Below, in pieces: positions 13,295 to 26,952 of a stretch of 64,000 bases of DNA (position 1 is its first letter; each line of letters opens with the position of its first letter). The notes beneath the pieces were generated by a model. The model saw only the letters and a program-made list of their open reading frames with translations. It ran no database searches and was not told the DNA's origin. Origin of the DNA: Brugia malayi (Eukaryota > Nematoda > Chromadorea > Rhabditida > Onchocercidae); contig NW_025062475.1 of the NCBI RefSeq assembly GCF_000002995.4, positions 5,264,687-5,328,686 on the forward strand. The letters run 5' to 3'. The translations under genes were made by a program, and so were the position numbers.

Positions 13295-16200
13295 ATTGTA
13301 TTATTATTGCATTAATTTGAAATAAAAGAAGTTAGATGAATGAAATGAATGAATGAATGAATTGTAAATGATGCATTGATGACCGATACAATTTGCTAGA
13401 AAAATGAAAAGAAAAAAAAGAAGTAAAAAAAGAGAAAAATGAAAATTCATGTTTCGATCAAAAAGCGATAAAAACTGAGCAAAGAAAAAGGAAAGATTAA
13501 AATCTTTCCAATTTTAAAAGTGGACCAATAGGAGAGAGGGTTGACCTTAGCAGTATATATCAACGATGTCAACTCTGTCATCCTCATTGTCATTCCCGCT
13601 TTTCTTCGTCGCTCTTTTTCAACATTAAATCTTGATAGAAATTTTTAATACTACTACTATTACCAACTGCGACTAATTCTAAAATACAGACATTAAATAT
13701 CTTTCTTCTCTTTCTTATTTATGGAATTTTGCCAGTGAATTCAAAATGAAAAAAATAAAGAAAAAAAATGAAAACAAAAAAAAACTTAAATCAATTAATT
13801 AATCATTTTATTAGCAAAAATAAATTGTTTCATAATTCGAATTTGATTGTGCATTAGTCTATAAACACCAATAAAAAAAAAAAGCTAAAGCGTAAATAAA
13901 TACACAATATTAATTTGTACAGAATAGGAACTGTTTTTAAAAGTTAAAATTTAAAAAATTTCTAAAATATTTTGCAAAAATGGAAAAAGCGAAAAAAAAA
14001 AAGAAGAAGGAATCAAAGGAAAACAAAACAAAATAGAAGCGATAACTATCATTGAACAAATATTCATTCAAAATGGTGGAAAAAAAGAAAAGAGAAAAAG
14101 AGAAGGAAAGAAATTTAATTTGTTGATGAAATTATTGTTTGTCAACAATAATCGTGTTATTTCTTCCAATAAATTGAACAAATTATAGGAATTAATTAAT
14201 TAGCTAAAAAGGATTAGAGTAAACATAAGGTTATATTATAAAACAAAATTGCTTTTGATAAAGTTAAAACTGTTATTACTTTAATTAAATGTTTAATTTA
14301 TACTTGGATTAAAAGTTCAAATTGTCATTATCAGGATAACATCATTCTCGTTATCTTATCAGTTGATAACATTTATTCAAATGATATACGATGGGTATGA
14401 TTAGCCGATAAAAAGAAAAAACAGAAAGAATTAATTGCACAATTAATGTTATTCCAGTTATCATAATATTTGAATAAATTACTATTCATATCATTTAATT
14501 AACAAATCCACTTTGAAATTCACATAAAATTTAATTTATCGTGAATGAGTCAATATTTTTCATTAAAATAATTGTTCCATATAACATCAAATTATAAATG
14601 GAAATGGAAAATAGTTAATAAAATGTTATACAGAATTTAATTTACTATGAATGTGGAAAATCATTTAATGAATGAGTTATTTTTCAATTATAATAATTGA
14701 TCTACATCGAGTTATTCGATCAAGGACTAATAAAGCAAATAAGGCTGATTTTTTAGATAAATTTTAAATTCAAAATTTTCTGAGATATTTAATGATGAAA
14801 ACAAAAAATAACAAAAAGAACAAAAAATAAATAAATAAATAAATAGAAATAAAATTTAGCGGTTGATAGAATTTCAAAAAATTCTAATAGCAGTTAACAA
14901 TCTAAATTAATATAATCAAAAAGATACTGTCTAATAATTATCACAATTTAATCTCTTATAGAAGAACAAAAATTTTCAAAAAAATAAGTGACTATAATTT
15001 AATTAATTCATTAATTAATATACAAATAAAGCTTTGATTACTTTCGAAGTTTTTTTTTTTTTAAAAAACAGTATTTAAGCGAAATTAATTAGTTGATGAA
15101 TTAATTAATTATTGATCATTAAACGAATAAACCATTGCGAATTAAAATTGTGATTGTTCATCAAAAATTGATTGTGAATGAAATTAACTGGGCGAACAAA
15201 ATGAGAAGAAATAGTAAATAACAAATTGCAACAATTCAAGAAAAAAGTTAAATTAAAATTTTATAATTGAAATGAATATTCTCATATAGACATAATTAAA
15301 TCTTTAATTAATAAATGCACTATTATCTTAAGGCTTTCTTTTAAAATTCTTTCATATAGATTGCATCCGACAAACTGTTTTTTATTAAAATTAAATAAAG
15401 TTTGGCTTATTTTCCTTCAACATTCAATAATTATTTTCTTTCGCTTTAACATTTTAAATATTCTATTCAAATACTTAGGATTTGAAATTCCGCGAATTAA
15501 TGCGAAAATGAATATAATTACTGTAATTTCCTATGATACATTCTGCTTAAATCATGAGTAAGTTACTTTATCTATCTACTTAATTTATTTGTTTACTTAT
15601 TTATTTATGCAATTATCTGTACCGCTTCTCTTTCATTTCTTTATTTTTTTACGACTTAATCCGTTTGTTTTGTTGATAATTATCAAATTTTTTGCAAAAC
15701 GAAGAAAAACTGTAAAGAAAAATTATATTAAGCAATTTTTTTTTTAAAAAAAAAAAGAAAGAAAAGACAAAAATTTTTTTAAATTAAATTTCGTTTTTGA
15801 TTCAATAAAAAAAACATTAATAATAAGTTCTTATTTTGTTTTTTTCTTTAATTAGCAATTGTAACTCCTGATGGTATCAGAAATGAATCATAAACTAATA
15901 TGCAAATATCATATAGTAGCGTTCCCCTAATCAAATATTATGCCATCCATTTTATCATAATTCTTAAGAAATACTCAATGAACAAATCTTAATTGTATTT
16001 TCTCTTTTTTTCAAATTTGATCATATAAAAATTCAATTAGCTCACATTAGCTGAAAAATTTTAATTCTGAACCAAAAAAAGAAATACAAATTTAACAGTT
16101 GTCTCATAGTCTCTCCTTTTTATTTTTTCTCTCTTTTCTCATTTTATTTCATTTGTATTTAAAATTTTTATACTAACAAATTTTTTGTTATATGAATAAT

Positions 16201-19200
16201 TCTGTTTTAAAATTCAAAACAAGAAATTTTTTGGGAAAAAAATGAAAAGAATCGACAAGACAAGAAACAGTTGTCTGATCGTATGAGAAACAAAACATAT
16301 AATCCATCTATCCATCCATCCTATCCGGTCCTCTCCTGTCCTCGTCTTCGACCTGATCCTGTCCGTTCGTCTGTTTTTCTTTCCGTCTTGTCTGTTGGCT
16401 TTTAATTTAGCTTGATTTTCTTTTTTTTTTCTTTTTTGATGAAAAATTTTTCTGATAAAGGAAAGAAATCTGATATGATAAAATATATGTGTAATGATGA
16501 AATCAACTATTTAAATTAAATTCATAACAAAATTGCAAGAAAATGAATAAATAATTTTTTTCTGACTCTAAATTGATATTTAATAATTAGTAATATTAAA
16601 TGATAAAATAATCGAATTTTTTCCACCTAACTGTTAATTTAAATATTAGACGTAAATTGAAATTGTTATATATTTGCTAAAAAATATTCTTAGTAAGTTA
16701 AAAAAGTAAGAAAGAAAACTATTATTTCATATTATAATACTTATTTTAGCTCATCTATATGCAATAATTAAAATTTTAAAATTAATTCAAAATGAAAATA
16801 TTTGTGAATTGAGTTCAATGATAATTGAATAATTGACGCTCATTTTATAAATCCAGAAATGATGTATTTTTTCTTTTTAAAATATCAATAAAAATTAAAA
16901 AACAACGCTTTATGTTATTCTTTTATCCAAATTAAATTAAAAGATTATATGGTAATATTGCATTTAAAATAAAAAAAATTTAATTCTTGCAATGATAACA
17001 TCACAAAATCCCATAATATCAATTTTTGTTAGAGCACGCATTTCACAAAATATCAAAATTTCAAAAATCAAAAAAAAAAAAAAATAGAATAAAAAAAATA
17101 CAAAAACTAGATAAAACGATGACAAGAAAAAACGAATAAATGGAAGAGAGAGAGAGAGGGAGAGAGAGGAAAAAAAGAATGCAAATAAATTTCAAAAATT
17201 AAATTGAAAAGAAAGGAATAAAAATGCTAAAATGATAGACAATAAATACATTAATGATAAATGCATTTTAAATGTTACTCGTCGTGCAAAAAAAAAAAAA
17301 AAATTATTTCTAATTGCCGTTTTACGTGAAAAATTCATTTCATTCGATGTAAAATTTCATGAATGTTTCTTGCAGTAGCAATCATTCATTTCATTTTAGC
17401 TTTAACTTATTCATTAATCATTTACATCCTATTAATGTATTACTTACCTATTTCTTTTATATGTATATCAATTATTTAAGTTCCTTTACCTTATCTTTTT
17501 ACAGATGTAGACATTAAGCTTTTCTCCTTCAATCATTTCAAATTTATGAATTTTTTTTTAAGTATATTAGTGACTAGATTAAATTAAAGATTTACTTTTA
17601 AAATTACTCTATTAATTTTATCATTACAAGTTAAATTAATAGATGAGTTCAATACATTAAACGGAATTTTAGTTTATTTACTAAGATAAATGCGCTTCTC
17701 TCCTTGCTTTTGTTTTCCTTTTTACCCAAGATAAATATTAATAAGTAAAATAATAGTAAATTATATGTGATAACTATTAGTAATTGGGACAACTAATTTT
17801 TCAAAATACTTTTTTGTTTAAATGAATAAATTTACATATTATTATTTAATAAAAAAGGGAAACTAAATAAACCAATGAATAAGCTAAGAACACTACAATT
17901 ATTTAAATCAATTACCAAATTCTAATCATTATCGTAATTTCTATCAAATATTTTCATATGACAGTATAATAAAGTGAATTAATGATAAAATTTATATTTA
18001 ATAATGATTAACAGAATTCATTATATTACTTATTTGATTCATTTTACAAAAAAAGAAAAAGTATACCAAAAAATTATCTCAAATTTAAAATTATTCAACA
18101 AAAAAATTTTAATTCTTCATATATTTCTTTTCTTTCTATTTCTTTCATTTTTTTTTTTTACTTTTTGTTGTTCCGTAAAAGAGGAAATGAAGTAGCAAGA
18201 AAAAAAGAAAAGAAAGAAAGAAAAAAGAAAGAGAAATGGAAGAAAAAAATTGAAATTGAAGTAAATTAAGTTAAAAGCAAATCGAGTATTCTTAAAGTAA
18301 AAGAAAATAGTTACCACTTAAGATATCAAGGATCAAATATGAAAATAAACGAATGGTTTTTCTCTTTCTTTTTCTTTTCTCCTTTCTTTCCTCTTTTTTT
18401 TAACTTCATTTTAAAATATTCAATATTTGTATATTTGAAATGATTCATAAAAGAGGATATTATTCTATTATTTTCGAACCTTTTTTTTTCTTCAACAATC
18501 AAATATTAATTTTAATTAAATGGAAAGATTAGAAAGAAAACATCAAATTATATATATACAATTTAAATAGATTGAAATAAGAAATTGAAAAATTCTTAAT
18601 GTAACTTTTCGAAATTTATTCGTCTTTTTTTCTTCTCACTCTTTTTAATTTTATCAATTCTATTTCTAAATGTTTTAAGAACTGTTGTTATCATTATTAT
18701 TAACCAAATCATTGTAACTTTTAGAGTAGTCTAAATCCTTTAAACTTTTCATCTATTTCTGTAAATGACATTCTCAAACTTCTTTTTCATTCCCTCTCTC
18801 TTTCTTTCTCACTTCTCATCCTCTCTCTCTTTCTTTCTTTTTCCCTTTCTATCACTCATGTACACAACTGCTCACATCAGGTGATAAATGATATCGAGAA
18901 GTTGGCACGTTTCAATTTCGTACCAAATTGTGATCGTTCGTTAAAATGAATTTAAAAATAAATGAACGGAACCCTATAGAAATAATTCAGTCTTAATTAA
19001 TTCAATTAATAGAATTATTTCAAAAAAATAGTTCCATTCATAAATTACATATTTATAAAAGAAAATAAATTTGATTAAATTAATTTCAAATAGTAATTTG
19101 AAAACTTTCCAGAACATAAATGTATGTCTGTAAGAATATGAGTAAATTATTAAATAAAACAAGAGAATATTAATATCCAAAGTTTAAATTATAACTAAAT

Positions 19201-19483
19201 TACATTTCTAAATATTTCAATATCATAAACTATATATAAACTTTTTGAATAAGCTTATAACTTCCATTAAAATAATAGAAATCGCGGGATAAAATCCGCA
19301 GAAATTGATTGATACAGTCACTTAACTTAACAGACAAATTCACACCGACACATACATACACAAACAGACACAAACATGCACAAAACTTGATTGATGACAA
19401 GCTAGAAGAGAGAGAGAGAGATGCTCAAATGATGATGAAGAAGCATCCCAAAATGCGTTTAGCTTTTCATTTCTACCAACCTT

Positions 19484-19593
19484 CCTTCACCTCCCCCCTC
19501 CTCCTCCCCCTCCTCTCTTTCCTTCACCTCCCCCCTCCTCCTCCCCCTCCTCTCTTTCCTCCACCTCCCCCTCCTCCTCCTCCCCCTCCTTCT
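19484..19593. repeat. 37-bp C/T-rich tandem repeat, about three copies
   Basis: The unit starts CCTTCACCTCC and ends TCCTCTCTTT. Copies begin at 19484, 19521 and 19558; the first two are nearly identical and the third is diverged. Nearly every base on the plus strand is a pyrimidine, so the minus strand is a G-rich purine tract with runs of three to six G. The Pro-rich plus-strand open frame across it is a product of the repeat and is not called as a gene. Confidence 0.9.
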
Positions 19594-22500
19594 TCTATTC
19601 CTCTCCCTTTCTTCTACTTTCTACCTTCTTTCTAATCATTTCATCAAAAAAAAGGATGAAAAAGAGAGAAATGAGAAAGCCTAAAGCAACAATAATCTTT
19701 GATCTTTGTAATTACATCCAATTAATTTAAATATCCAAAAAATCCTTTATATTTAATAAAATTAGCGTTTTTTGTCTTGCCTCGTCTCTCTTGTCTTATA
19801 TCATATTATTTTGTTGCAAAAATTTTTAACAATTTAATACTTCAAAATTTTGCTTTTCATTTTTTGTTAAATTTATTTTTTTCATATAGCACTCGTTGTA
19901 ATTACATCTGAAGAAATTGATTAATTAATACTGCAAATCTTTTTTTTTTAATAACCAATAAAAAACCGATAATCAAATACTGTTTTTTTAAGAAATAATT
20001 TAAAAAAAAAAAAAAAAAAAAACATTATTAAATGCACGTAACACTAACAAAAATTGAAAAATAAAAAATGAATTTTCTTAGTAAAAATATAAAAATTAAA
20101 TGGAAAATAATATTTTGAGAATGATATTTTTAAAGAAACGAAACATTGTAATGAATTTGGATTAGATTTGATAAATAAACCATACTTTTTTGTCACCACT
20201 GAAATATGATTGGTAGTGTTTGATAAATGATAAGGGATCTTGAATTTCGGAAAAAAAAGGAAAAATATGGAGGAAGAGAAATTTTAAATTCATGATCATA
20301 TATAAAATATGTAGATGATTATTCATTAATACTTTATCTTATTATGCTAAAATAAAAATATTGGAAAATTATTGCTATTGTATTCTCTCATTACTTTAGA
20401 AAAAAACTAAATTTGAAAAATAAATTTAATTTTCAACAAAATTTAATTTAATGAAAAAATTAACTTAATTTTTTCTTAATAACAATATAAAATTATATCG
20501 AAAATAATTAATGGTATTACTAGAGAAGCAAATCATTTCCAATTTTTAAATCTATATTCTATTTGTAATTTCAGTCTTTCACTTTAAAATAATTGATAAA
20601 TTTTTAATCTTACACTCTAAAATAATAAATACAGCTGATTTAACAATAAATTTATAAGTAATATAAATTCGTAATTTCAGATTTCATCGGTAATTAAATA
20701 TCGATGCACTAGTGTTTATAGAATTTTTCTTTCTTTGCTACCTATTGGAGTAATTTTTGTAGATTCTCGAACAGACTGAGCAATTAATATTTATACAACC
20801 ATTTCAGTATAATTTATAGATATTCAGAGGGAATAAATGGAGAAAAAAGAGTGAAAACGGTGGAATAAGGGAAAATTTTTGAACAAATACTCATAAATAT
20901 TGAAATAAACAACCATTTTAACGCTACAAATTATCAGAATCGAAGTAGTGAATTTTTTTGTAATAATGATAATAATGGTAACAGTGATGCCAAATAATAA
21001 TAATAATAATAATAATTAATAATAATATCCAAAGAAATAATATTTTTAAGATGGAAAAATTCGACGATATACATAATATCTTTGTTTCGTGATAATGTTA
21101 ATGCTGGTTTGATGATTAATATATTATTTAATTTACAATAAGATAAGAAACATAATATGTAAACGCATAGTATTAATAATTTTATAGACCTTAAAATTTT
21201 GATTAAATTTGAATAATCATTTAAAAAAAGAAAAGTTAAACAATACTTTTATTGATATGAATGCAAATAAGTGAATTAGGAAATAATGTGCAGAAAAAGA
21301 AATGTAAAAATTATTGAAATGATATATACATATGTATTTATATATATATATAGTTGTGATGAAGAAAGAATGAAATTTGTTTGATGTAATTTGATCTATA
21401 ATATAGTATTACTATCTGAAAGTCTTTAAAGATTAAATTAAAATTTGAATGATTAATGCAATTTTTAATGTGAATACAAATAAATGAAGTTTGAAAATCA
21501 TAATATAATGATGATGAAATGATGATAATAGAGTAAAGATCAATTAAAGTGTTTTATTCAAAAATTAAAACTAGTATAAACTTTCTAAACAATAGCATTA
21601 GCAAGAGAAGCAATTGCAAATGAGAACCGATTGGTTTAAAAGCATTGAAAGATTGGAAATAAATTAATGTTAGCTGTAATTAGGAATAATGCATTTTAGA
21701 ATTCGCTTTCTTGTTTTCATTTTAGATATTAGCTTAAATATTGTTAGCATTATACGATTAATCAACATATAATTTAAAATTCAAGAAAACAAAAAAAAAA
21801 TGAGCTAAAGCTGATAAAAGTTTTGATAGAAATGATGAAAAAATGAATTAAAAAATAAGTGCAAATTTAAACACTGAAATTTATTAAATTCAAATAAAAT
21901 AACATTCATTTAGTTACCTTTTTTTCAATTGTAGCTTAATTTTAGGTTATCAAATGTTGAAATTTATCGATGTATAACTTTTTTTGAAACAAGATAATAC
22001 TCAGTTAATTCAAGCATGAATCCTGAACTTTTCCTTCCTTCCGGTTTTGAATTTGACAATCCGTCTAGGTGTTCTACATTTTAGCAACAGATATTCTTTT
22101 TTTCACTTCAAACAAAACTATCACATTTTCCTTCGATTACTAAAAATCTAAAATCATTTTATTAATTTGTCATATCAGAAATGGAATACCGATTACAGTT
22201 GAGAGAAATTTAGTCAAGAAACAATTTAAGCAATGTAAATATATTTCATTGTATATTTATAAATTAAATATAAAATAATAATGAAAAGAGAGAAAAGAAA
22301 GTTGCAATAATGAATGAAATAATTATTAAAAATTAAAAATTTGTAATTTCGAAAAAGAGAAGCAAAAAAGAAAAAAGAAATGTAGCAGAAATAAATTATT
22401 TTAGATTAAAAAAACAAAGAAACTAAAAAACAGGAACAAGTAAGTGGACTTGTAAGTGGACTTATACATAAAATAAAATGTATTAGACGAAGAGGTAAAA

Positions 22501-25037
22501 AATACAACTTATAAATTCAATATTTTAATTTTATTTTTAAATTTTGGTTATAATCAGTTTTGAGGAGCCAAAATCTATAAATTATCAGCCAACATTTCGA
22601 TGATAATGCAATCTGTTGTTGCTATCACTATTTGCTACAAAATTTAATTTTAATAAAAAATAGGCAAAAAGACAAGTTTGGAGAGGGAAAAAGGAAATGG
22701 GAGAGAGGAGGGAAGAGAGAAAGGAAATGTGAAGAAAATGGGTGCAAGAAAAAAAGGATCGTTTTTTTCAAAAAAAAATTTTCCTTTTATTTTATTTCAG
22801 TAAAATTAAAATAAAATTATATAAAGTGAAGAAAGTTGGTACTGTGCTTTCTTTTTTTTTTCTTGCAAAAACTGATTAGAGAAATAAGTTATCAAATTCA
22901 TCAATTTAAAAAAAAATCATCTTTTTTTCGTTTTTGAAAAAAGCGAAAGAAATAAAAACTTCATTTTGTTTTTTTTTTTTTTTTTTACATTTAGAAAATG
23001 AAATGTAATTTATGCTTATTATTTAAGATAAGTGCACAAAATATACATGAAAGTTATATAAAGCATAAGATTTCATTCGCTTTATTTTTCTATATGTTTT
23101 AATGATAACAAAAAATTGAAACCAAAAATTGGAAGGAAAGAAGGAGAGAAATACAACAACAATAATAAAATAAACAAAAAGAAAACGAGAAAAAGCGAAG
23201 GGATATAAAACTGAATTTAAGCATTGACTAAAAACTTAATTAATGAAGATAAGTGGAAGAGTTATACTTCTTTCAATAGCACTTCCAATGTTAGAAATGT
23301 GTAAATTATTATTGTAAAACCTAGATTACGTATTATATTCTTTCGCATCGATGAATTCATTGAAATATGTAAATAAATAAAATTACCAAGAAAGGAACAA
23401 AAAAAATTATTTTGATAAAAAATTAATTTCTGCAATGCACAAATGAAGAAATAAACAAACAAATGAATAAATAGATAATCGGATAAATAAATAAATAAGT
23501 AAATGAAGTGTAAAGTATTTCGTCTATTCCATGATTTTACTTAGTAATGATAATGATAAAATGAAAAAAAAAATATTGTAAAAATTAACTTATCATTTAA
23601 AAATTCCTATAATCTAAAACAGGTTTATTAACAATTGACTTGATGGTATGATCGTTATTTAGGATAAGAAATAAAATTTGATTACAAATAATTTTTAAGT
23701 AATTTTTGTATTTATTTCATAGGTTTTTTTATAAACAAATAAATAAACAAATGATATTAATAAATGAACATAAAATAAATAAACAAGTCTAAACAAAGCA
23801 AAAAAAAAACATAGACTTATGACAAAATATATATATTAATTTCATTCATCTTCAAAAACTTCACCTAACCTAAAGTCCAAGTTTTATTTATGTCAAATTA
23901 AATACCTTACCCAAGTAATATTTCTACAAAATATATTCTGCTGTAACCTATTTGCATTCATAATCAAATTAAATGATTAGAATTTACTGCTCGAAAACAA
24001 ATTAAATTTATTTATATCAAAGATTCGTAAATGACAAAAATTTTTCACACGACTAACCAATTTTTTGCTATACAATTTGAAAATTTTTATTTGTATTTTA
24101 AAATGAAATATATACCATTTCAAAATTGAGGTCTAATAATAAACAATTCGTTCGATATAAATTAATGATTTCAATGGCTAAAATCAGAAAAAAAAACTCT
24201 AATACTTCTTACAAAATATAAGAACTATTTTTCGAATGTTTTTTTTTTCTTTTCAGCTAAAAAAAAAAATAATTTTGATCTTAATATCGTCAATCTGAAC
24301 AATGCTTTTGATTTATATGAATTTATATGAATTTTCTTGCAAATAATTGAAATTTTATTGCAAAGAGACAAATAACAATTTATTATTCACTGAAAAAAAA
24401 AAAAAAAAATCGCATAATTTATGATCAAATATGATTTTTATCGAAATAAACATCGGATCAAAAAAAAAAAAAAACTAAAAAACTAAAAAACTCACAAAAA
24501 AGCAAAAATGATGAGTAATTGAGAAAAAATTCTATTTTGTTGATTTGTCGAAGAACTGAATTGAATGAAATGAAATGAAATAAAATTCAATAAAATAAAA
24601 TACAATTGGTGAAGGAGGTGCATATACTGTTGTAACACTTGAACGAAGACAAGAAATGCTTCAATTTTTCAAGTACAAAACGGTGAAAAGACAGAAAAGT
24701 TGTTGAAAATTGAAAATTTTGAAATCAGAGATTCACTTCAGGAAAATATTTATGTAAAGTAGTAGTTATGTGTGGAAATTTTCCATCTAAATATGCTAAA
24801 ATAAATAAAAGAAACAATTAAGTTGGATAATTTATTATTTTTATTTAGTATAATGTTTTCTTATTATCTGCAACACTTAATATTGACTATTATGATTAAA
24901 TCAAGAAATTGTTAAAGATCACACTATTATTTATATCTCAAAGAAAATCAAACACGTGTAACTGAATTATTAAAGTATTTGAGTATAAATTGTTGAATTA
25001 AATTGTTTATTTATGAATGATAAAAAACGTCAAGTAC

Positions 25038-25068
25038 GTTTAATCACGTATTGGATACGTGATTAAAC
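25038..25068. repeat. Perfect 14-bp inverted repeat with 3-nt loop
   Basis: The left arm GTTTAATCACGTAT (25038-25051), loop TGG and right arm ATACGTGATTAAAC (25055-25068) are exact reverse complements. Each arm carries a CACGTA/TACGTG core. A CACGTG E-box lies about 85 bp upstream near 24,955. It could be a dimeric transcription-factor site, a hairpin, or the end of a degraded transposon. Confidence 0.85.
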
Positions 25069-26851
25069 ACATAGTTAGATTATTGCAATTGTAATAATGA
25101 AAGATCTGAAATGAAATCGGTTACATTTGCATTATTACTTAATGTTACACTTTATCTTATATAGTAAATATATTGATAACTGAAGTGATAAAATTTCATA
25201 TCCCAAATGGCAAAGAAAATTTTTAAAAATTCGTTCAGCACTGAAAAGACTTAAATTTCAATTTTTGTAAACACATAAGCACACACAAAGGTAGAAAATA
25301 ATTAGATCAAATTACAACTTGGTGTAGAATTTATTTTAATCTAATTTAATAATATAACTTTTCCAGTTTTAAAGCTAATAGTTATTATCATAGAATAAAT
25401 ATTTACTGTTAATTTTAGTTAGTTATATAAAGGAAATTAATTTTCAGTTTCTTAAAACATTTTGTAATTTTAGAAATTTAAAATTAATCGAATTTTACTA
25501 GTGATTATTGATTGAAATTATTAAAATTATTTGTTAAATTTGAACAACTTTTCATCATAATCAGATCAAATGTGTCAGGGTAAAATTTATTTAAATTTAT
25601 AAATCTATATTAAGGAAATAGATATGAGCAAGGAAACATTGGTAAATATTTAGTACAGATTTATTTATGATAAATTGGAATTGAATAAAAATAAATGATT
25701 AAAAATCAAATAAAAAGGATTTTGTTTGAAATTTAAATAAAAAGAGTTTATCCCAATCATTTCTAAGGAAAATTCTGTTCCTTTTTTCTTCAAACGTCTT
25801 GTTTAGTTGCAAGGAAAGTTTGCAAATGAAATTTTTTTATCTAAAAAATAGTTAAATTCGATATTTAGAATAGAAATTGCAAAAGATCAGGAAGAGGAAG
25901 AGAGCGAGGGTATGAGCAGGAGAAAGGAGGAAAGAAGAGAAAAAAACGAAAAAAGATTAGAGCAGATGACGAAGACTTCTTTACGTTTCTTTTTTTCTTT
26001 AGATAATTACATTGAATGAGTAAATATTATTGTAAACAAACAATGAAACCAATAATTTCAATAAAAAAGAATTATTTAATAATTTTATAAATAAACAAAA
26101 ACATAAATTGATATACAAAATATTATTGCAAATAAACAATAAAACAGTAATTTCAAGTGTATCTAAGAAATATTTGAATGAAAATTATTGTCGACTAAAA
26201 AACAAAAACGAAAAAGTATTAATGAAAAGATAAGATGAAAAAAAGAGGAAGGTTGTTTGTCTTTTTTTCCTCTTTCACTCCCTTTCTCTCTTTCTCTTTC
26301 TCTCTCTCTTCTCCAAAAGATATGATGAAAGATTTTTTTTTTTTTTTTTTTTTAAATGTGACAGTAAAGTAGTGGGTAGAGTGGAGGAAGAGGAGGAAAA
26401 GGAAGGTATCAATGGTTTCTATCCATTTATATAAATGAAACTTTTGGCTAATGATAATGTTTAATTTGAAAGTAAAGCAAATAGAAAGGGATGAGCCAAG
26501 AAAGAAAATAGATGGAAATGAGAATAGAGCCAAGAAGCTAAGGCCAAGAAGCTAAAGCCAAGAAGAAGAATTTAAGGAGGAAAATTTTGTTGAAAGATGA
26601 TGAGTGGTGGAAATGATGTATCATCAGGTATATAATGTACATAAAATTATCGAACTTTCTTGCTTTTATCAATCTTTATTAAAAAATTTAAAAGAGAGAG
26701 AGAGAAATAGCGAGTAAAGAGAGAGAAAAGAGAAAGAGAGAGCTGCAGTAAAGTGAAATTAATTAATATATTACTATAACAGATACTACTATTATTACTG
26801 CAACCAGAATTACTACTGCTACTACAAAACTTAGTGCTAATAAGAAGGAAT

Positions 26852-26952
26852 AAGGAGGAGGAAAAGAGAGAGAAGGAGGAGGAGGAGAAAGGGAGGAAGA
26901 GGAAGAGTGAGGGGAGAAGGAGGAAGAGATTGAGGAGAAGGAAGGAAGAAGG
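26852..26952. repeat. GGA/GA-rich homopurine tract
   Basis: About 100 nt of almost pure purine on the plus strand (GGA, GAAG and GAGAG units) broken by only three or four pyrimidines. It is a low-complexity tract able in principle to form triplex DNA. Confidence 0.85.

Larger units (their letters stand above)
11921..19480. other. Gene-free interval, part 2
   Basis: No supportable gene was found. Contents are a CA microsatellite, an alternating TG/TA/CG stretch near 13.2 kb, two short islands of more balanced composition (about 13,510-13,640 and 16,290-16,410), a GA tract near 17,142-17,170 and many homopolymer runs. Open frames here are short and dominated by Phe, Ile, Lys and Asn, as expected from composition. 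Confidence 0.5.
19481..26850. other. Gene-free interval, part 3
   Basis: No supportable gene was found. Notable contents are the C-rich 37-bp tandem repeat at 19484-19593, an AAT patch near 20,995-21,025, a direct repeat of GTAAGTGGACTT near 22,439-22,463, a short coding-like segment near 24,604-24,700 and a perfect inverted repeat at 25038-25068. Pyrimidine-rich DNA occurs near 26,272-26,316. Confidence 0.5.

Noticed and set aside
19309..19635. 108-codon plus-strand frame ending in long poly-Pro/Leu
   Set aside because: The second half is translation of the C/T-rich tandem repeat and the first half is tract-like; no splice or family support.
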